Assembly: GCF_006475605.1 (NCBI RefSeq)
Contig: NZ_ML636837.1
Location: forward strand, 500,584-564,583
Source of the DNA: Asticcacaulis tiandongensis
GTDB taxonomy: Bacteria; Pseudomonadota; Alphaproteobacteria; Caulobacterales; Caulobacteraceae
DNA length: 64,000 bases
Direction: 5' to 3'
Below, piece by piece: positions 49,693 to 58,546 of this stretch. Both the position numbers and the translations under genes were made by a program. Within the stretch, counting starts at the first letter, position 1; each line of letters opens with the position of its first letter. Under the pieces are notes generated by a model. It was not told where the DNA came from and ran no database searches. It worked only from the letters and a program-made list of their open reading frames with translations.

Positions 49693-51097
49693 ATCCGGCA
49701 ATAATGATCTTTTCGCGGGCGTCAGGTTGGTCGGTCCTAAGTCTTATGTCGTTCAGGCTCAGGTTTTTGACATGACGTGCCCACAGGCCCCATGCGGGCG
49801 TTATGCCGAACATGGACGGCTCCGGATAGGCGCGGGGCAAATCGTCGGTAAAGGGCGCGATCTGATCTGAGGTGATGCCGCCGCGATAGGTCAGGTCGAT
49901 ATTGTCCAGCGTCACATCTTCAATCGGGCTTTCGGGCTGTCCCATCAAAAGCGCGCAGTAATCCGGCAATATGTCTGTGGCTGTCAGATTGCGGATGCGC
50001 ACCCTGCGGATGTTACCGACCTTAGTCCCTTCCGGCCCCCTGAGGCGTGCGCCGATGCGTAAGAATATCGGCGCGGTGGTGATTTCGGTCAGGGTGAGGT
50101 TTTCGACCTCTATGTCTTCAATGGTGCCGCCATCGACGGTTTCCAGCGCCAGTCCGCGCGAGCGTTCAAAGTGGCAGTTACTGATGCGGATGCGCCGGAA
50201 ATCACCGTTTGATTCGGTGCCGATCTTGATGCGTCCGGTGACGCGATCCTGATCGGGCGACAGTGCCTGCGTGCGGCCTTTGGTGTCATCGAGCATGGTG
50301 CCGAGGTCGTAACCGGATACGGTGCAGTCGGTAATGGTGATGTCTTCGCACGGATTGAGGTGCCCCAGCGCGAAGCTCGATTTCAGAACTATGGCGTCGT
50401 CATTGGGGGTGTTGACGCGGCAGCCTGTTATCGTCACGCGACGGCAGCCGTCGATATCCAGACCGTCGCGGTTGGTATCAACCGTCAGGTTTTCGATGGA
50501 CATATCTTCGACGCCGGTGGCCAGAAGGGCGAAATGTCCGCCGTTTCTGATAGTGAAATCGCTTAAGGTTACATGGCGGCATTGTTTCAGGGCAATCGCC
50601 TTGTTGCCGAGGCCGCGCATGGCCTCCAGTTCCGGCACAAGTTCGGCCATGACTTCCGCCGACAGGCCGCGCATGGATAGGGGAAATTCACCGGCCTGAG
50701 CGCTCCAGCGCGAGCCGGGGCCTTCGCGGGTCATGGCCGAGCCGTCAATCACGCCCGCGCCGGTAATGGCGATATGTTCGGCGTCTTCGGCCCAGATCAG
50801 GCTGTTGCGCCAGTGCGAGTGGCCAAAGTCCTGATAGAGATCGTGCGGGTTATCCTCGAACATGTCGTAGGCCCCGTCATGTATTTCCGGGTCGGCAGCT
50901 ATCAGTCCTGCGCCGTCCTCAAGGTGCAGGGTGACGCCGGACAACAGGCGGATGGAAAAGCTTAGGTAGCGTCCGGCAGGAAAGATGACCTGACCGCCTC
51001 CGGCCTGATGGGCGGCGATGATGGCGGCATTAATGGCATCGGTGTCGGGGTGCGCGCCTTCACCGGAAGCCCCGTACGCTTTTACTGAATAGGTCAT
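49691..51097 (-). CDS. GH28 polygalacturonase-like protein, apparently cytoplasmic
   Basis: The 468-residue right-handed beta-helix protein starts with the pectate-type motif AYGASGEGAHPDTDAINAAI. Catalytic-type acids are seen in VDTNRDGLDID (about 206-216) and NTPNDDAIVLKS (Asp233/Asp234), and the RIK motif in GRIKIGTESNG. The canonical GHG motif is not clear; the corresponding region reads TVSGYDLGTM. No signal peptide is present. It probably acts on pectin-derived oligomers; substrate is unproven. Confidence 0.88.
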   Translation of the reverse strand: MTYSVKAYGASGEGAHPDTDAINAAIIAAHQAGGGQVIFPAGRYLSFSIRLLSGVTLHLEDGAGLIAADPEIHDGAYDMFEDNPHDLYQDFGHSHWRNSLIWAEDAEHIAITGAGVIDGSAMTREGPGSRWSAQAGEFPLSMRGLSAEVMAELVPELEAMRGLGNKAIALKQCRHVTLSDFTIRNGGHFALLATGVEDMSIENLTVDTNRDGLDIDGCRRVTITGCRVNTPNDDAIVLKSSFALGHLNPCEDITITDCTVSGYDLGTMLDDTKGRTQALSPDQDRVTGRIKIGTESNGDFRRIRISNCHFERSRGLALETVDGGTIEDIEVENLTLTEITTAPIFLRIGARLRGPEGTKVGNIRRVRIRNLTATDILPDYCALLMGQPESPIEDVTLDNIDLTYRGGITSDQIAPFTDDLPRAYPEPSMFGITPAWGLWARHVKNLSLNDIRLRTDQPDAREKIIIAG

Positions 51098-51230
51098 AAT
51101 GCGGATCGTCCCTTTTTTATCTTATAGGTCAAGCCATAGCCACGTCGGACAGACAGGTAAACCGTCCTTGCGACTTTCTGTGAATATGCGAGGAATAGGC
51201 GTAGGCAAAATAACAACAGGGAAACGATCG

Positions 51231-52082
51231 ATGCTGAAAACCGTTCTGGCTATCTTTGCGACCGCAGCCATAGGCCTGACTACGCCGGTGCTGGCCGACA
51301 CGGCACCGGTGCGTGTGCTGATTGTTTCCGGTGGCGGCTGGCATGACTATGCGGCGCAGCGCGACATTCTTGAGGCGGGCCTTAAGGCGCGGCTTAATGT
51401 GACCATCGATCACGTCTTTTATGACGTCACGCCTGAGGATGATAAGGAAAAGCCTGCCCTGCCGATTTTTGGCAATCCCGATTATGCCAAAGGCTATGAT
51501 GTGGTGATCCATAATGAATGTGCGGCAGGCATTACCGATCAGGCGATTATAGACACGGTTCTGGCGCCGCACATCAAAGGTATACCCGCCGTCAACCTGC
51601 ATTGCGCCATGCACTCCTATCGCTGGGGGGACTGGCGCAAACCCGTGGCCGAGGACGCGCCCAATGCCAAATGGTATGCGTTTACGGGTATGCAATCGAC
51701 GGGTCACGGGCCTCAGGCGCCGATAGTGCTGTCGAAAGTATCAAATGCGCCGGTACTCAAGGGGCTTGAGATGTGGACGACGCCGGATGAGGAGCTTTAT
51801 AACACCCTGACCGATTTCGGTGTGATCCCGCTTATGGTCGGGACACAGCCGGATATGTCGGATGAAAACTGGCGTAATAAAACCTTTGCCGTTGCCTGGC
51901 TGCATTATTATGGCCCCAAGCGTACCCGCGTTTTCAGCACCACTCTGGCGCATAACGAAGACAGTATGCGCGATGCACGTTATCTCGATCTGGTGGCCAG
52001 AGGTGTGGCCTGGGCAGTTGGGGGGCTGGATGAAGCCGGAAACCTAACCGATTACTTGCAGCCGGTAGGGTTGAAAGAATAG
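51231..52082 (+). CDS. Exported ThuA-domain protein
   Basis: The 283-residue protein begins at the ATG at 51231 (MLKTVLAIFATAAIGLTTP, signal peptide to VLA). It has the ThuA (class I glutamine amidotransferase-like) fold: VRVLIVSGGGWHDY (about 24-37), GYDVVIHNECAAGI and IPAVNLHCAMHSYR. ThuA is linked to trehalose/disaccharide use, and relatives occur in polysaccharide loci. It is divergent from the GH28 gene, so a shared control is likely. Confidence 0.88.
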   Translation: MLKTVLAIFATAAIGLTTPVLADTAPVRVLIVSGGGWHDYAAQRDILEAGLKARLNVTIDHVFYDVTPEDDKEKPALPIFGNPDYAKGYDVVIHNECAAGITDQAIIDTVLAPHIKGIPAVNLHCAMHSYRWGDWRKPVAEDAPNAKWYAFTGMQSTGHGPQAPIVLSKVSNAPVLKGLEMWTTPDEELYNTLTDFGVIPLMVGTQPDMSDENWRNKTFAVAWLHYYGPKRTRVFSTTLAHNEDSMRDARYLDLVARGVAWAVGGLDEAGNLTDYLQPVGLKE

Positions 52083-52108
52083 CGGGAAGAATGCAAATCA
52101 TAATACCT

Positions 52109-52516
52109 TCAGGCATTGTCGCGAAGTGCCAATGTATCGCCACACCAAAAGCGGAGCAATTTCCCCCACCATTCCAAAGAAACCGGTAGCAACCAAGTTT
52201 CGAAAGATGGGGTTGGGGCATCTCCAAGTCTTCGGGATGCCTCAAAGTGTTGCAACCCTTGTTGAAGCGCCTCTAGCAGGCCAATTGTTGCGGCTTCCTG
52301 AACGTAGGCGTCACCGCTGGTATGCCATTGCTCTATAACAGAGAAAACCGCACTGAAATCTGCTACGTCTTCCTTGATTAGTCTATCCAATAGATGTTGA
52401 GCCAGATCACTGAGAGCCAAATATAGAGGTAAATCAGGCTCATCGCTCCACATGTCTACAAACGCCCGCCATTCAGGTTCAAATGACGGACATGCAGATA
52501 GCATGGGGTCAAACAT
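52109..52516 (-). CDS. Small cytoplasmic protein resembling DUF7674 proteins
   Basis: I start at the ATG at 52516 (MFDPMLSACPSFEPEW), giving 135 helical residues. The wording RAFVDMWSDEPDLPLYLALSDLAQHLLDRL..VFSVIEQWHTSGDAYVQEAATIGLLEAL resembles the DUF7674 family, whose members are found singly or near contact-dependent toxins. No toxin gene is seen nearby. The family call is from memory, so treat it as tentative. Confidence 0.65.
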   Translation of the reverse strand: MFDPMLSACPSFEPEWRAFVDMWSDEPDLPLYLALSDLAQHLLDRLIKEDVADFSAVFSVIEQWHTSGDAYVQEAATIGLLEALQQGLQHFEASRRLGDAPTPSFETWLLPVSLEWWGKLLRFWCGDTLALRDNA

Positions 52517-52700
52517 ATTTGTTCTCGTTATTGCGGCCATAAGGCATATAAGCATTAAGATGTTTCGTATTCAACTCGGATGCCTCCGCTAGTAACTATA
52601 GCCCAACTAATGCAGACAGGGCCGATCCGGTGATAATAGCACCGCTTTCTGCGATAGTTTCGTAAGTGGCCTTCCAACAATATCTATCAAAACCTAAACC

Positions 52701-52716
52701 CTAACAGCTTGTTAAC
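52701..52716 (+). promoter_or_regulatory. Candidate CtrA box for fliI
   Basis: CTAA-CAGCTTG-TTAAC matches the CtrA consensus TTAA-N7-TTAAC except at the first base. It ends 46 bp before the fliI start, and Caulobacter fliI is a known CtrA target. Confidence 0.7.
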
Positions 52717-52762
52717 CATAATTGCCTAGGGTCTGATCGATATTTTATGAACGACAGGCCCC

Positions 52763-54121
52763 ATGCAAGACCTTCTCAACACCGCGCGAAATATTGACCC
52801 GCTACAGGTCTATGGACGCGTGGCGGTGGTCAATGGTTTGCTGATTGAGGCCAAGGGCGGCATGTCTTTCATGGAGGTCGGATCGCGCTGTCTGATCATG
52901 CGGCGTCATGATGCCCCGCTGCCGGTCGAGGTGGTGGGTTTTCGCGAAGATCGTGCCCTGATGATGCCGTTTGGCCCCGTCGAAGGCGTGGCACCGGGAG
53001 CGGAAATCCGTATCTCGAACGAAGGGGCCAAGGTCTATCCGACAACGGGGTGGATGGGGCGGATCATTGACGCCTTTGGTGACCCGATCGACGGGGGCGG
53101 GCCTCTGCCTAAAGGCGGGGTCGGCTATATGCTGAAGGCCGCGCCGCCGCCAGCCCATTCGCGGGCGCGGGTGGGTGAGCGGCTCGATCTGGGGGTTCGG
53201 GCGATGAACGTCTTTACCACCTGCTGTCGCGGGCAGCGGTTGGGGGTGTTTGCCGGTTCCGGTGTGGGTAAGTCAGTTCTGTTGTCCATGCTGGCGCGTG
53301 AAGCGGCCTGTGATGCGGTGGTCGTTGGCCTGATCGGTGAGCGCGGCCGTGAGGTGCGTGAATTTGTTGAGGAAACCCTGGGTGAGGCCGGTATTTCGCG
53401 GGCCATTGTCGTGGTGGCGACCTCGGACGAACCAGCGCTGAAACGTCGTCAGGCGGCCTATATGACGCTGGCCCTTTCGGAATATCTCAGGGATCAGGGG
53501 CTGGAAGTCCTGTGTCTGATGGACTCGGTGACGCGTTTTGCCATGGCCCAACGCGAGATTGGTCTGGCGACGGGCGAACCGCCGACGACCAAGGGCTATA
53601 CGCCGACCTGCTTTGCCGAACTGCCGAAATTGCTGGAACGGGCAGGGCCGGGGCCTGTGCGCGAAGACGGCACCCAGACGGGGCCGATTACCGGCCTGTT
53701 TACCGTTCTGGTCGATGGTGATGATCATAATGAGCCGATTGCCGATGCCGTGCGCGGTATTCTCGATGGCCATATTGTCATGAGCCGCAATATTGCGGAA
53801 CGCGGACGTTTTCCCGCCATTGATGTACTGAAATCCATCAGCCGTACCATGCCTGCCTGTCAGACGCCGCCGGAGCGCGAGGTGGTGCGCACGGCACGGG
53901 CGGTGATGTCAGCTTATAGCAATATGGAAGAACTGATCCGCATCGGGGCCTATCGCACCGGTGCTGATCCCTTGGTGGATCAGGCGATTGCGCTTAATCC
54001 GCATATTGAGCAGTTTTTAACCCAAAGCCCCGAAGAAGCCACAAGTCTTGACGAGTCGTTTACGATTTTGGCGCACATTCTGAACGGGTCGGGTGAGGAT
54101 TATAACGGGGCTGACGTCTGA
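52763..54121 (+). CDS. fliI: Flagellar export ATPase
   Basis: The 452-residue F1-beta-like ATPase has Walker A GSGVGKS (165-171), Walker B in [20 protein letters not shown] (about 249-268) and a C-terminal domain. With FliH and FliJ it feeds unfolded flagellar proteins to FlhA/FlhB. Its TGA overlaps the fliJ ATG by one base. A CtrA-type box precedes it. Confidence 0.97.
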   Translation: MQDLLNTARNIDPLQVYGRVAVVNGLLIEAKGGMSFMEVGSRCLIMRRHDAPLPVEVVGFREDRALMMPFGPVEGVAPGAEIRISNEGAKVYPTTGWMGRIIDAFGDPIDGGGPLPKGGVGYMLKAAPPPAHSRARVGERLDLGVRAMNVFTTCCRGQRLGVFAGSGVGKSVLLSMLAREAACDAVVVGLIGERGREVREFVEETLGEAGISRAIVVVATSDEPALKRRQAAYMTLALSEYLRDQGLEVLCLMDSVTRFAMAQREIGLATGEPPTTKGYTPTCFAELPKLLERAGPGPVREDGTQTGPITGLFTVLVDGDDHNEPIADAVRGILDGHIVMSRNIAERGRFPAIDVLKSISRTMPACQTPPEREVVRTARAVMSAYSNMEELIRIGAYRTGADPLVDQAIALNPHIEQFLTQSPEEATSLDESFTILAHILNGSGEDYNGADV

Positions 54122-54534
54122 TGGCTAAATGGGTTAAATCTCTGGTGCGTATTTCGACCTATGAGGTCGAGACCTTGCAGAAACGTCTGGCAGAGGTGGC
54201 GGCGCGGCGCACGCAGGTCGAGATGCGTATTTCTACGCTCGATGCCGAATTCGCCCTTGAAATCGCCCGTAACAACGAAGACCCGTTTATGGCCGCCCAG
54301 ATACCGGCCTATCGCAAGGGCTGGGTCATGCGCCGCGAACAGGCTGTGTCCGAGCTTGAGCTGATTGCCCACGAAGAAGCCGGTATCCGTGACGAACTGG
54401 GCACCGCCTTTGAGGGCCTCAAGAAGTTTGAGCATGTCGCCGAGGTCACGCGTCTGAAGCGTATGGCGGCGGAACTGAAGCGTGAGAATGCGGCGCTGGA
54501 TGAGGCGGCCCTAAGAATGAAACGCGCTGGATGA
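54121..54534 (+). CDS. fliJ: Flagellar export chaperone FliJ
   Basis: The 137-residue protein is almost entirely a long antiparallel coiled coil (YEVETLQKRLAEVAARRTQVEMRI; RREQAVSELELIAHEEAGIRDEL), as in FliJ, the stalk of the export ATPase. The assignment leans on position after fliI and the coiled-coil form. Its stop overlaps the start of the following xylanase gene (ATGA). Confidence 0.85.
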   Translation: MAKWVKSLVRISTYEVETLQKRLAEVAARRTQVEMRISTLDAEFALEIARNNEDPFMAAQIPAYRKGWVMRREQAVSELELIAHEEAGIRDELGTAFEGLKKFEHVAEVTRLKRMAAELKRENAALDEAALRMKRAG

Positions 54535-55589
54535 TTACGCGCCGCAAGGCTCTGGTCACGTCTTTAGGGGCTGCGTTGATGACGGCCTGTGATGGGGCCG
54601 CGCAGGGCGATCCGGCTGCCGTTAAACCACTTAAGGATATTACACCGTTCCCGCTGGGGGTTTGCGCCATGACGGCGCAGCTTAACGACCCGCAGTGGAA
54701 GTCACTTGTTGCCACCCATTTCGACCGCCTGACGCCGGAATGGGAAATGAAGATGGAATATATTCTTCAGGACGACGGGTCGCTGAAATTCGATGCGCCG
54801 GATCGGCTGGTGAGCTTTGCGCGTCAAAACCGGCAACAGGTGATTGGGCATAATCTGATCTGGTATGTGCAGGATGGCCCTTATTTTCAGAAGCTGAAAG
54901 GTAATCGCGCGGCGTTTCAGAAAGCTTATGAAGCCTACGTGACCGATGTTGTGACCCATTTCAAAGGCCTACCCGCCTGGGATGTGGTCAATGAACCGAT
55001 CCTCAATGATGGTTCGGCCTTACGCGATTGCCTGTGGCGGGAGGTTCTGGGGGATCACTATATCGATATCGCCTATCGCGCGGCGCATCGGGCCGATCCG
55101 GCCTGTGAGCTTATTCTCAACGACTATAATCTTGAATATACGCCCGCCAAGCGCAAGACCTTCCTCAGGTTGGTTGAGCGTTTGCAGAAAGAGAATGTAC
55201 CTGTGCATGTGCTGGGCACCCAGACACATATTTCAGCCGATCTGCCCAAGGGCGCTATCCGCACGGCCATTCAGGAACTAGCGGCGACGGGGCTGAAAAT
55301 CCATGTTTCAGAAGTTGATATCAGCCTGAGGGATGCCACCAAGGGACTGGTGGATTTTGCCGGTTATCGCAAGAAGCAAAGCGCGCTGATGGAAGAGATC
55401 ATCGACAGCTTTCTGGCCTTGCCCAAGGCGCAGCAGTTCGGTGTCACTATCTGGGCGGCACGCGACAAGGATAACTGGATGAACCGCAAGACCAGGCCCT
55501 TGTCGGATGAACCTGTGCTGTTTGACGATCTGGGGGGGCTTAAGCCGATGGGCCAGACCCTTGTGCAGGCGGTAAAAGACCGGGGCTGA
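54531..55589 (+). CDS. GH10 endo-1,4-beta-xylanase, lipoprotein-like
   Basis: The 352-residue GH10 barrel has acid/base Glu155 in WDVVNEPIL and nucleophile Glu261 in KIHVSEVDI, with QTHIS between. The N-terminus (RRKALVTSLGAALMTAC) combines a twin-arginine-like start and a lipobox (Cys20), so it may be exported and lipid-anchored. It cleaves xylan backbones. The start overlaps the fliJ stop by four bases (ATGA), so it appears translationally coupled to flagellar genes. Confidence 0.92.
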   Translation: MITRRKALVTSLGAALMTACDGAAQGDPAAVKPLKDITPFPLGVCAMTAQLNDPQWKSLVATHFDRLTPEWEMKMEYILQDDGSLKFDAPDRLVSFARQNRQQVIGHNLIWYVQDGPYFQKLKGNRAAFQKAYEAYVTDVVTHFKGLPAWDVVNEPILNDGSALRDCLWREVLGDHYIDIAYRAAHRADPACELILNDYNLEYTPAKRKTFLRLVERLQKENVPVHVLGTQTHISADLPKGAIRTAIQELAATGLKIHVSEVDISLRDATKGLVDFAGYRKKQSALMEEIIDSFLALPKAQQFGVTIWAARDKDNWMNRKTRPLSDEPVLFDDLGGLKPMGQTLVQAVKDRG

Positions 55590-55618
55590 GCCTGCTCTTC
55601 AGGAAGATATGCAAGATA

Positions 55619-55679
55619 CCCCACCCGTCATTTGGCTCAAGCCAAATGCCACCCTCCCCGCCAAAGGCAGGGAGGTATG
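55619..55679 (+). repeat. Two-hairpin intergenic repeat, copy 9
   Basis: CCCACCCGTCATTTGGCTCAAGCCAAATGCC gives stem CATTTGGCT/AGCCAAATG. The second stem is CCTCCC..GGGAGG, followed by TATGA. It lies between the convergent xylanase and DUF4282 genes. Confidence 0.9.
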
Positions 55680-55689
55680 AAGGATGAAT

Positions 55690-56199
55690 TTAACCGCGTG
55701 GTGGGGTTGAATAGAAGGGGCTTTCAAGCACGTCTTCGGAAGCGGATTGTGTCGCGGTTTCTGTGGCGGGTGTATCGGCAACAGGCGTGGTTGCCGGTTC
55801 AGACCATTCGCTGGCTGGATGCGTATCTGTGGGCACACCCTTAGCCTGAGCGGCCTGTTCAGTGGTCACGCGCAAAAAGCGCAGATCCTCGGCAATGCGG
55901 AAAATGGCGACATAGAATTCACAGAACGAGCGCCACAGCAAAAGCGCCGCCAGGATAAACAGCGATCCACCGACCAGAAACGGCAGGGCGAGGAAAAAGC
56001 CCCACGGGGTTTCTTCGCGAATGGCGATCCCTGCCGCACCACCGACGACGCCGAACATGGCCAGTGTGATCAGCGCCAGACCGGCCCAGTAGATGATATG
56101 GATCACCGGGCGCGTCATCAGCCGGTCAAAGGTCAGAAGATCAAGAAACAGGTCTCTGGGTTTGCTCTTGCCAAAGGCTTTGTTGATTACGCGGTTCAT
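55690..56199 (-). CDS. DUF4282 membrane protein
   Basis: The 169-residue protein has FDRLMTRPVIHIIYWAGLALITLAMFG (TM1, about 24-50) and a second long TM (about 67-92; FFLALPFLVGGSLFILAALLLW), then the DUF4282 ending RSFCEFYVAIFRIAEDLRFL. A polar Pro/Thr/Glu tail follows. Function unknown. It lies next to flhA on the same strand. Confidence 0.9.
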   Translation of the reverse strand: MNRVINKAFGKSKPRDLFLDLLTFDRLMTRPVIHIIYWAGLALITLAMFGVVGGAAGIAIREETPWGFFLALPFLVGGSLFILAALLLWRSFCEFYVAIFRIAEDLRFLRVTTEQAAQAKGVPTDTHPASEWSEPATTPVADTPATETATQSASEDVLESPFYSTPPRG

Positions 56200-56278
56200 A
56201 CGGTCTTGCCCTTAAACTTCTGCCGCCTGATATGATTTATGCCGACTCATAACCTAATTTCCCGAAAGACATAAGGCC

Positions 56279-58372
56279 CTATACCTGCCCTACGGTTCTC
56301 AGGCGAACCTTGGGGTGGATTTCGTTCTGGCTCATGACCACGGTGCTGCCTCTGAAACGCTCTACGATGGAGCGCACATAGGGCCGCACGCCCGGACTGG
56401 TCAGCAGCACCGCCACATCGCCGTTCATAGATACGCGCTCAAACGTATCGCGGACGGCGCGAATGAAGTCCTGTAGCTGCGACGGGGCCATACTGAGCTG
56501 GCGTTCTTCGCCCGCCCCAACCAGCGATCCGGCAAAGGCATTTTCCCAGTCATTTGACAGGGTTACGATGGGCAGCGCGCCGTCTTCGGCGCGGTTCTGC
56601 CAGCACAGTTGCCGCGCCAGACGCGCCCGCACATGCTCGACCATATGGGAAATGCTTTTGGTGTGCGGAGCGACTTCGCCCAGACCTTCGAGAATGGCCG
56701 GAAGGTCGCGAATCGAGACGCGTTCTTTCAGAAGCGCCTGTAGCACGCGTTGCAGGGTGGCGACCGTCACCACAGAAGGGATCAGGTCTTCGATCAGTTT
56801 TTTCTGATCGGTCGGGGCATCGCGCAGAAGTTTTGAGACATCGGCATAGGACAGAAGCTCCGGCATATTGTCCTTGAGGATTTCCGTCAGGTGGGTGGTG
56901 ATGACGGTCGCCGGATCGACAATGGTGTAACCGAGGAAGGTGGCTTCTTCGCGCAGGGCATTGTCGATCCATGTGGCTGGCAGGCCGAAGGCCGGTTCTT
57001 TCATATGCTCACCGGGCAGTTCCACCTGACGACCGGCGGGGTCCATGGCCATCAGATGCCCGATACGCACCTCACCGGCACCGGCCTCCATCTCCTTGAT
57101 GCGTATAGTGTAGCCCTGAGAGTTGAGGCGCATATTGTCCATCAGGCGCACCGACGGCATGACGAAGCCATATTCCTGCGCCAGTGTGCGGCGCAGGGCC
57201 TTGATCTGGTCGGTCAGGCGGTGGGCCTCAAGGTCGTTGATCAGGGTCAGAAGGCCGAGGCCCAGTTCGATCTTGACCTCGTCTATGGCGAGACTGGCGG
57301 CGATGGATTCTTCTTCGGCTTCGGTCTCGGTCTGTACCGGCACGATTTCTTCGACAACCGGCGGCGGTTTTCGCCCCTGCTTCCAGGCCATAAAACCGGC
57401 CGCGAGAGAAATGGCGGCGAACGGTATCAGGGGCATGCCGGGCACCAGCCCGAGAACGCCCGAGGCGGCAGACACCATGCCGAGCACCACCGGATTGGTC
57501 GACAGCTGGGCCGCCAGCGCCTTATCGGCGGCCCCATCAACACCGGCCTTGGAGACAAGGAAACCGGCAGCGATAGAGATGATCAGGGCCGGTATCTGCG
57601 TTACCAGACCGTCACCAACCGTCAGGCCTACATAGACACTGGCCGCTTCACCGGCAGGCAGGCCGTGGGTGAGGATACCGATCAGAATGCCGCCAACAAT
57701 ATTGATGGCGGTGATGATCAGACCGGCAATGGCGTCACCGCGCACGAATTTCGAGGCACCGTCCATGGCCCCGAAGAAGCTCGATTCCTGTTCGACCTCC
57801 TTGCGACGGCGTTTGGCTTCTTCCTGATCGATCAGGCCGGAACTGAGGTCGGCGTCGATCGCCATCTGCTTGCCGGGCATGGAATCGAGGCTGAAGCGCG
57901 CCGAGACTTCGGCGATACGGCCGGAGCCCTTGGTGATGACGACAAAGTTCACCAGCACCAGAATGGCAAAGATGATCACGCCGATAATAAAATTACCCTG
58001 CATGATCAGCTGGCCGAAGGCCTGAATGACCTGACCGGCGGCGTCAGTGCCTTCGTGGCCATGTGTTAGCACAAGGCGCGTCGAGGCGAGATTAAGCGCC
58101 AGCCGGAACAGGGTCGCAATCAACAGAACCGTCGGGAAGGCCGAGAACTCAAGCGGTTTCTTGATCAGCACCGCCGTCATCAGGATAAGCACAGACGAGG
58201 TGATCGATATCGCCAGAAGGATATCGAGCAGCATCGACGGCAGGGGTACGATGAGCATCACCACGGTCAGGATGATCCCGACCGCGAGTAAAACCTCGGT
58301 ACGCTTCAGCCAGCCCCAGATTTCACCGGCCTTGAAGGGCGCTACGCCTGATGTCGCCGTGGCTTCAGCCAT
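56279..58372 (-). CDS. flhA: Flagellar export gate protein FlhA
   Basis: The 697-residue protein starts at the ATG at 58372. Eight TM helices lie in the N-terminal half (about 22-330), with the FHIPEP region LFRLALNLASTRLVL and PGKQMAIDADLSSGLIDQEEAKRRR. The large cytoplasmic domain occupies 360-697. It binds chaperones and late substrates in the export gate. In Caulobacter it is FlbF. It lies downstream of flbD on the same strand, separated by two repeat elements; AGGGGAGG from one of them serves as a likely ribosome site. Confidence 0.97.
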   Translation of the reverse strand: MAEATATSGVAPFKAGEIWGWLKRTEVLLAVGIILTVVMLIVPLPSMLLDILLAISITSSVLILMTAVLIKKPLEFSAFPTVLLIATLFRLALNLASTRLVLTHGHEGTDAAGQVIQAFGQLIMQGNFIIGVIIFAILVLVNFVVITKGSGRIAEVSARFSLDSMPGKQMAIDADLSSGLIDQEEAKRRRKEVEQESSFFGAMDGASKFVRGDAIAGLIITAINIVGGILIGILTHGLPAGEAASVYVGLTVGDGLVTQIPALIISIAAGFLVSKAGVDGAADKALAAQLSTNPVVLGMVSAASGVLGLVPGMPLIPFAAISLAAGFMAWKQGRKPPPVVEEIVPVQTETEAEEESIAASLAIDEVKIELGLGLLTLINDLEAHRLTDQIKALRRTLAQEYGFVMPSVRLMDNMRLNSQGYTIRIKEMEAGAGEVRIGHLMAMDPAGRQVELPGEHMKEPAFGLPATWIDNALREEATFLGYTIVDPATVITTHLTEILKDNMPELLSYADVSKLLRDAPTDQKKLIEDLIPSVVTVATLQRVLQALLKERVSIRDLPAILEGLGEVAPHTKSISHMVEHVRARLARQLCWQNRAEDGALPIVTLSNDWENAFAGSLVGAGEERQLSMAPSQLQDFIRAVRDTFERVSMNGDVAVLLTSPGVRPYVRSIVERFRGSTVVMSQNEIHPKVRLRTVGQV

Positions 58373-58379
58373 TACCGGG

Positions 58380-58403
58380 CATCCTCCCCTGCGAAGCGGG
58401 GGC
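58380..58403 (-). repeat. Inverted half-copy of the two-hairpin repeat at the flhA ribosome site
   Basis: Read on the minus strand, CCCCCGCTTCGCAGGGGAGG plus ATG is identical to the second hairpin of copy 10 but in the opposite orientation. Its AGGGGAGG lies about 10 bp before the flhA ATG at 58372. Confidence 0.85.
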
Positions 58404-58479
58404 AAAGTATAAGTTTCGTTAGCGTAGAGTATGGAGCGCAAGCGGACATGACGCAGGAGGCAAAACCACCGCCGCTATG

Positions 58480-58534
58480 CCCCCTCCGTCGCAGACTTCG
58501 CTGCGACACCTCCCCCGCTTCGCAGGGGAGGATG
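58480..58534 (+). repeat. Two-hairpin intergenic repeat, copy 10
   Basis: CCCCCTCCGTCGCAGACTTCGCTGCGACACCTCCCCCGC: stem GTCGCAG/CTGCGAC, then CCCC..GGGG and GGAGGATG. It lies just beyond the flbD stop. Confidence 0.92.
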
Positions 58535-58546
58535 TTATGTTTGATC

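Noticed and set aside
52109-52516. Immunity protein of a contact-dependent toxin system
   Set aside because: The protein family is found near such systems, but no toxin, Rhs or CdiA gene is in the neighbourhood.
56891-58069. A 392-codon open frame antisense to flhA
   Set aside because: flhA is certain by sequence; the antisense product is Gly/His-rich and family-less.
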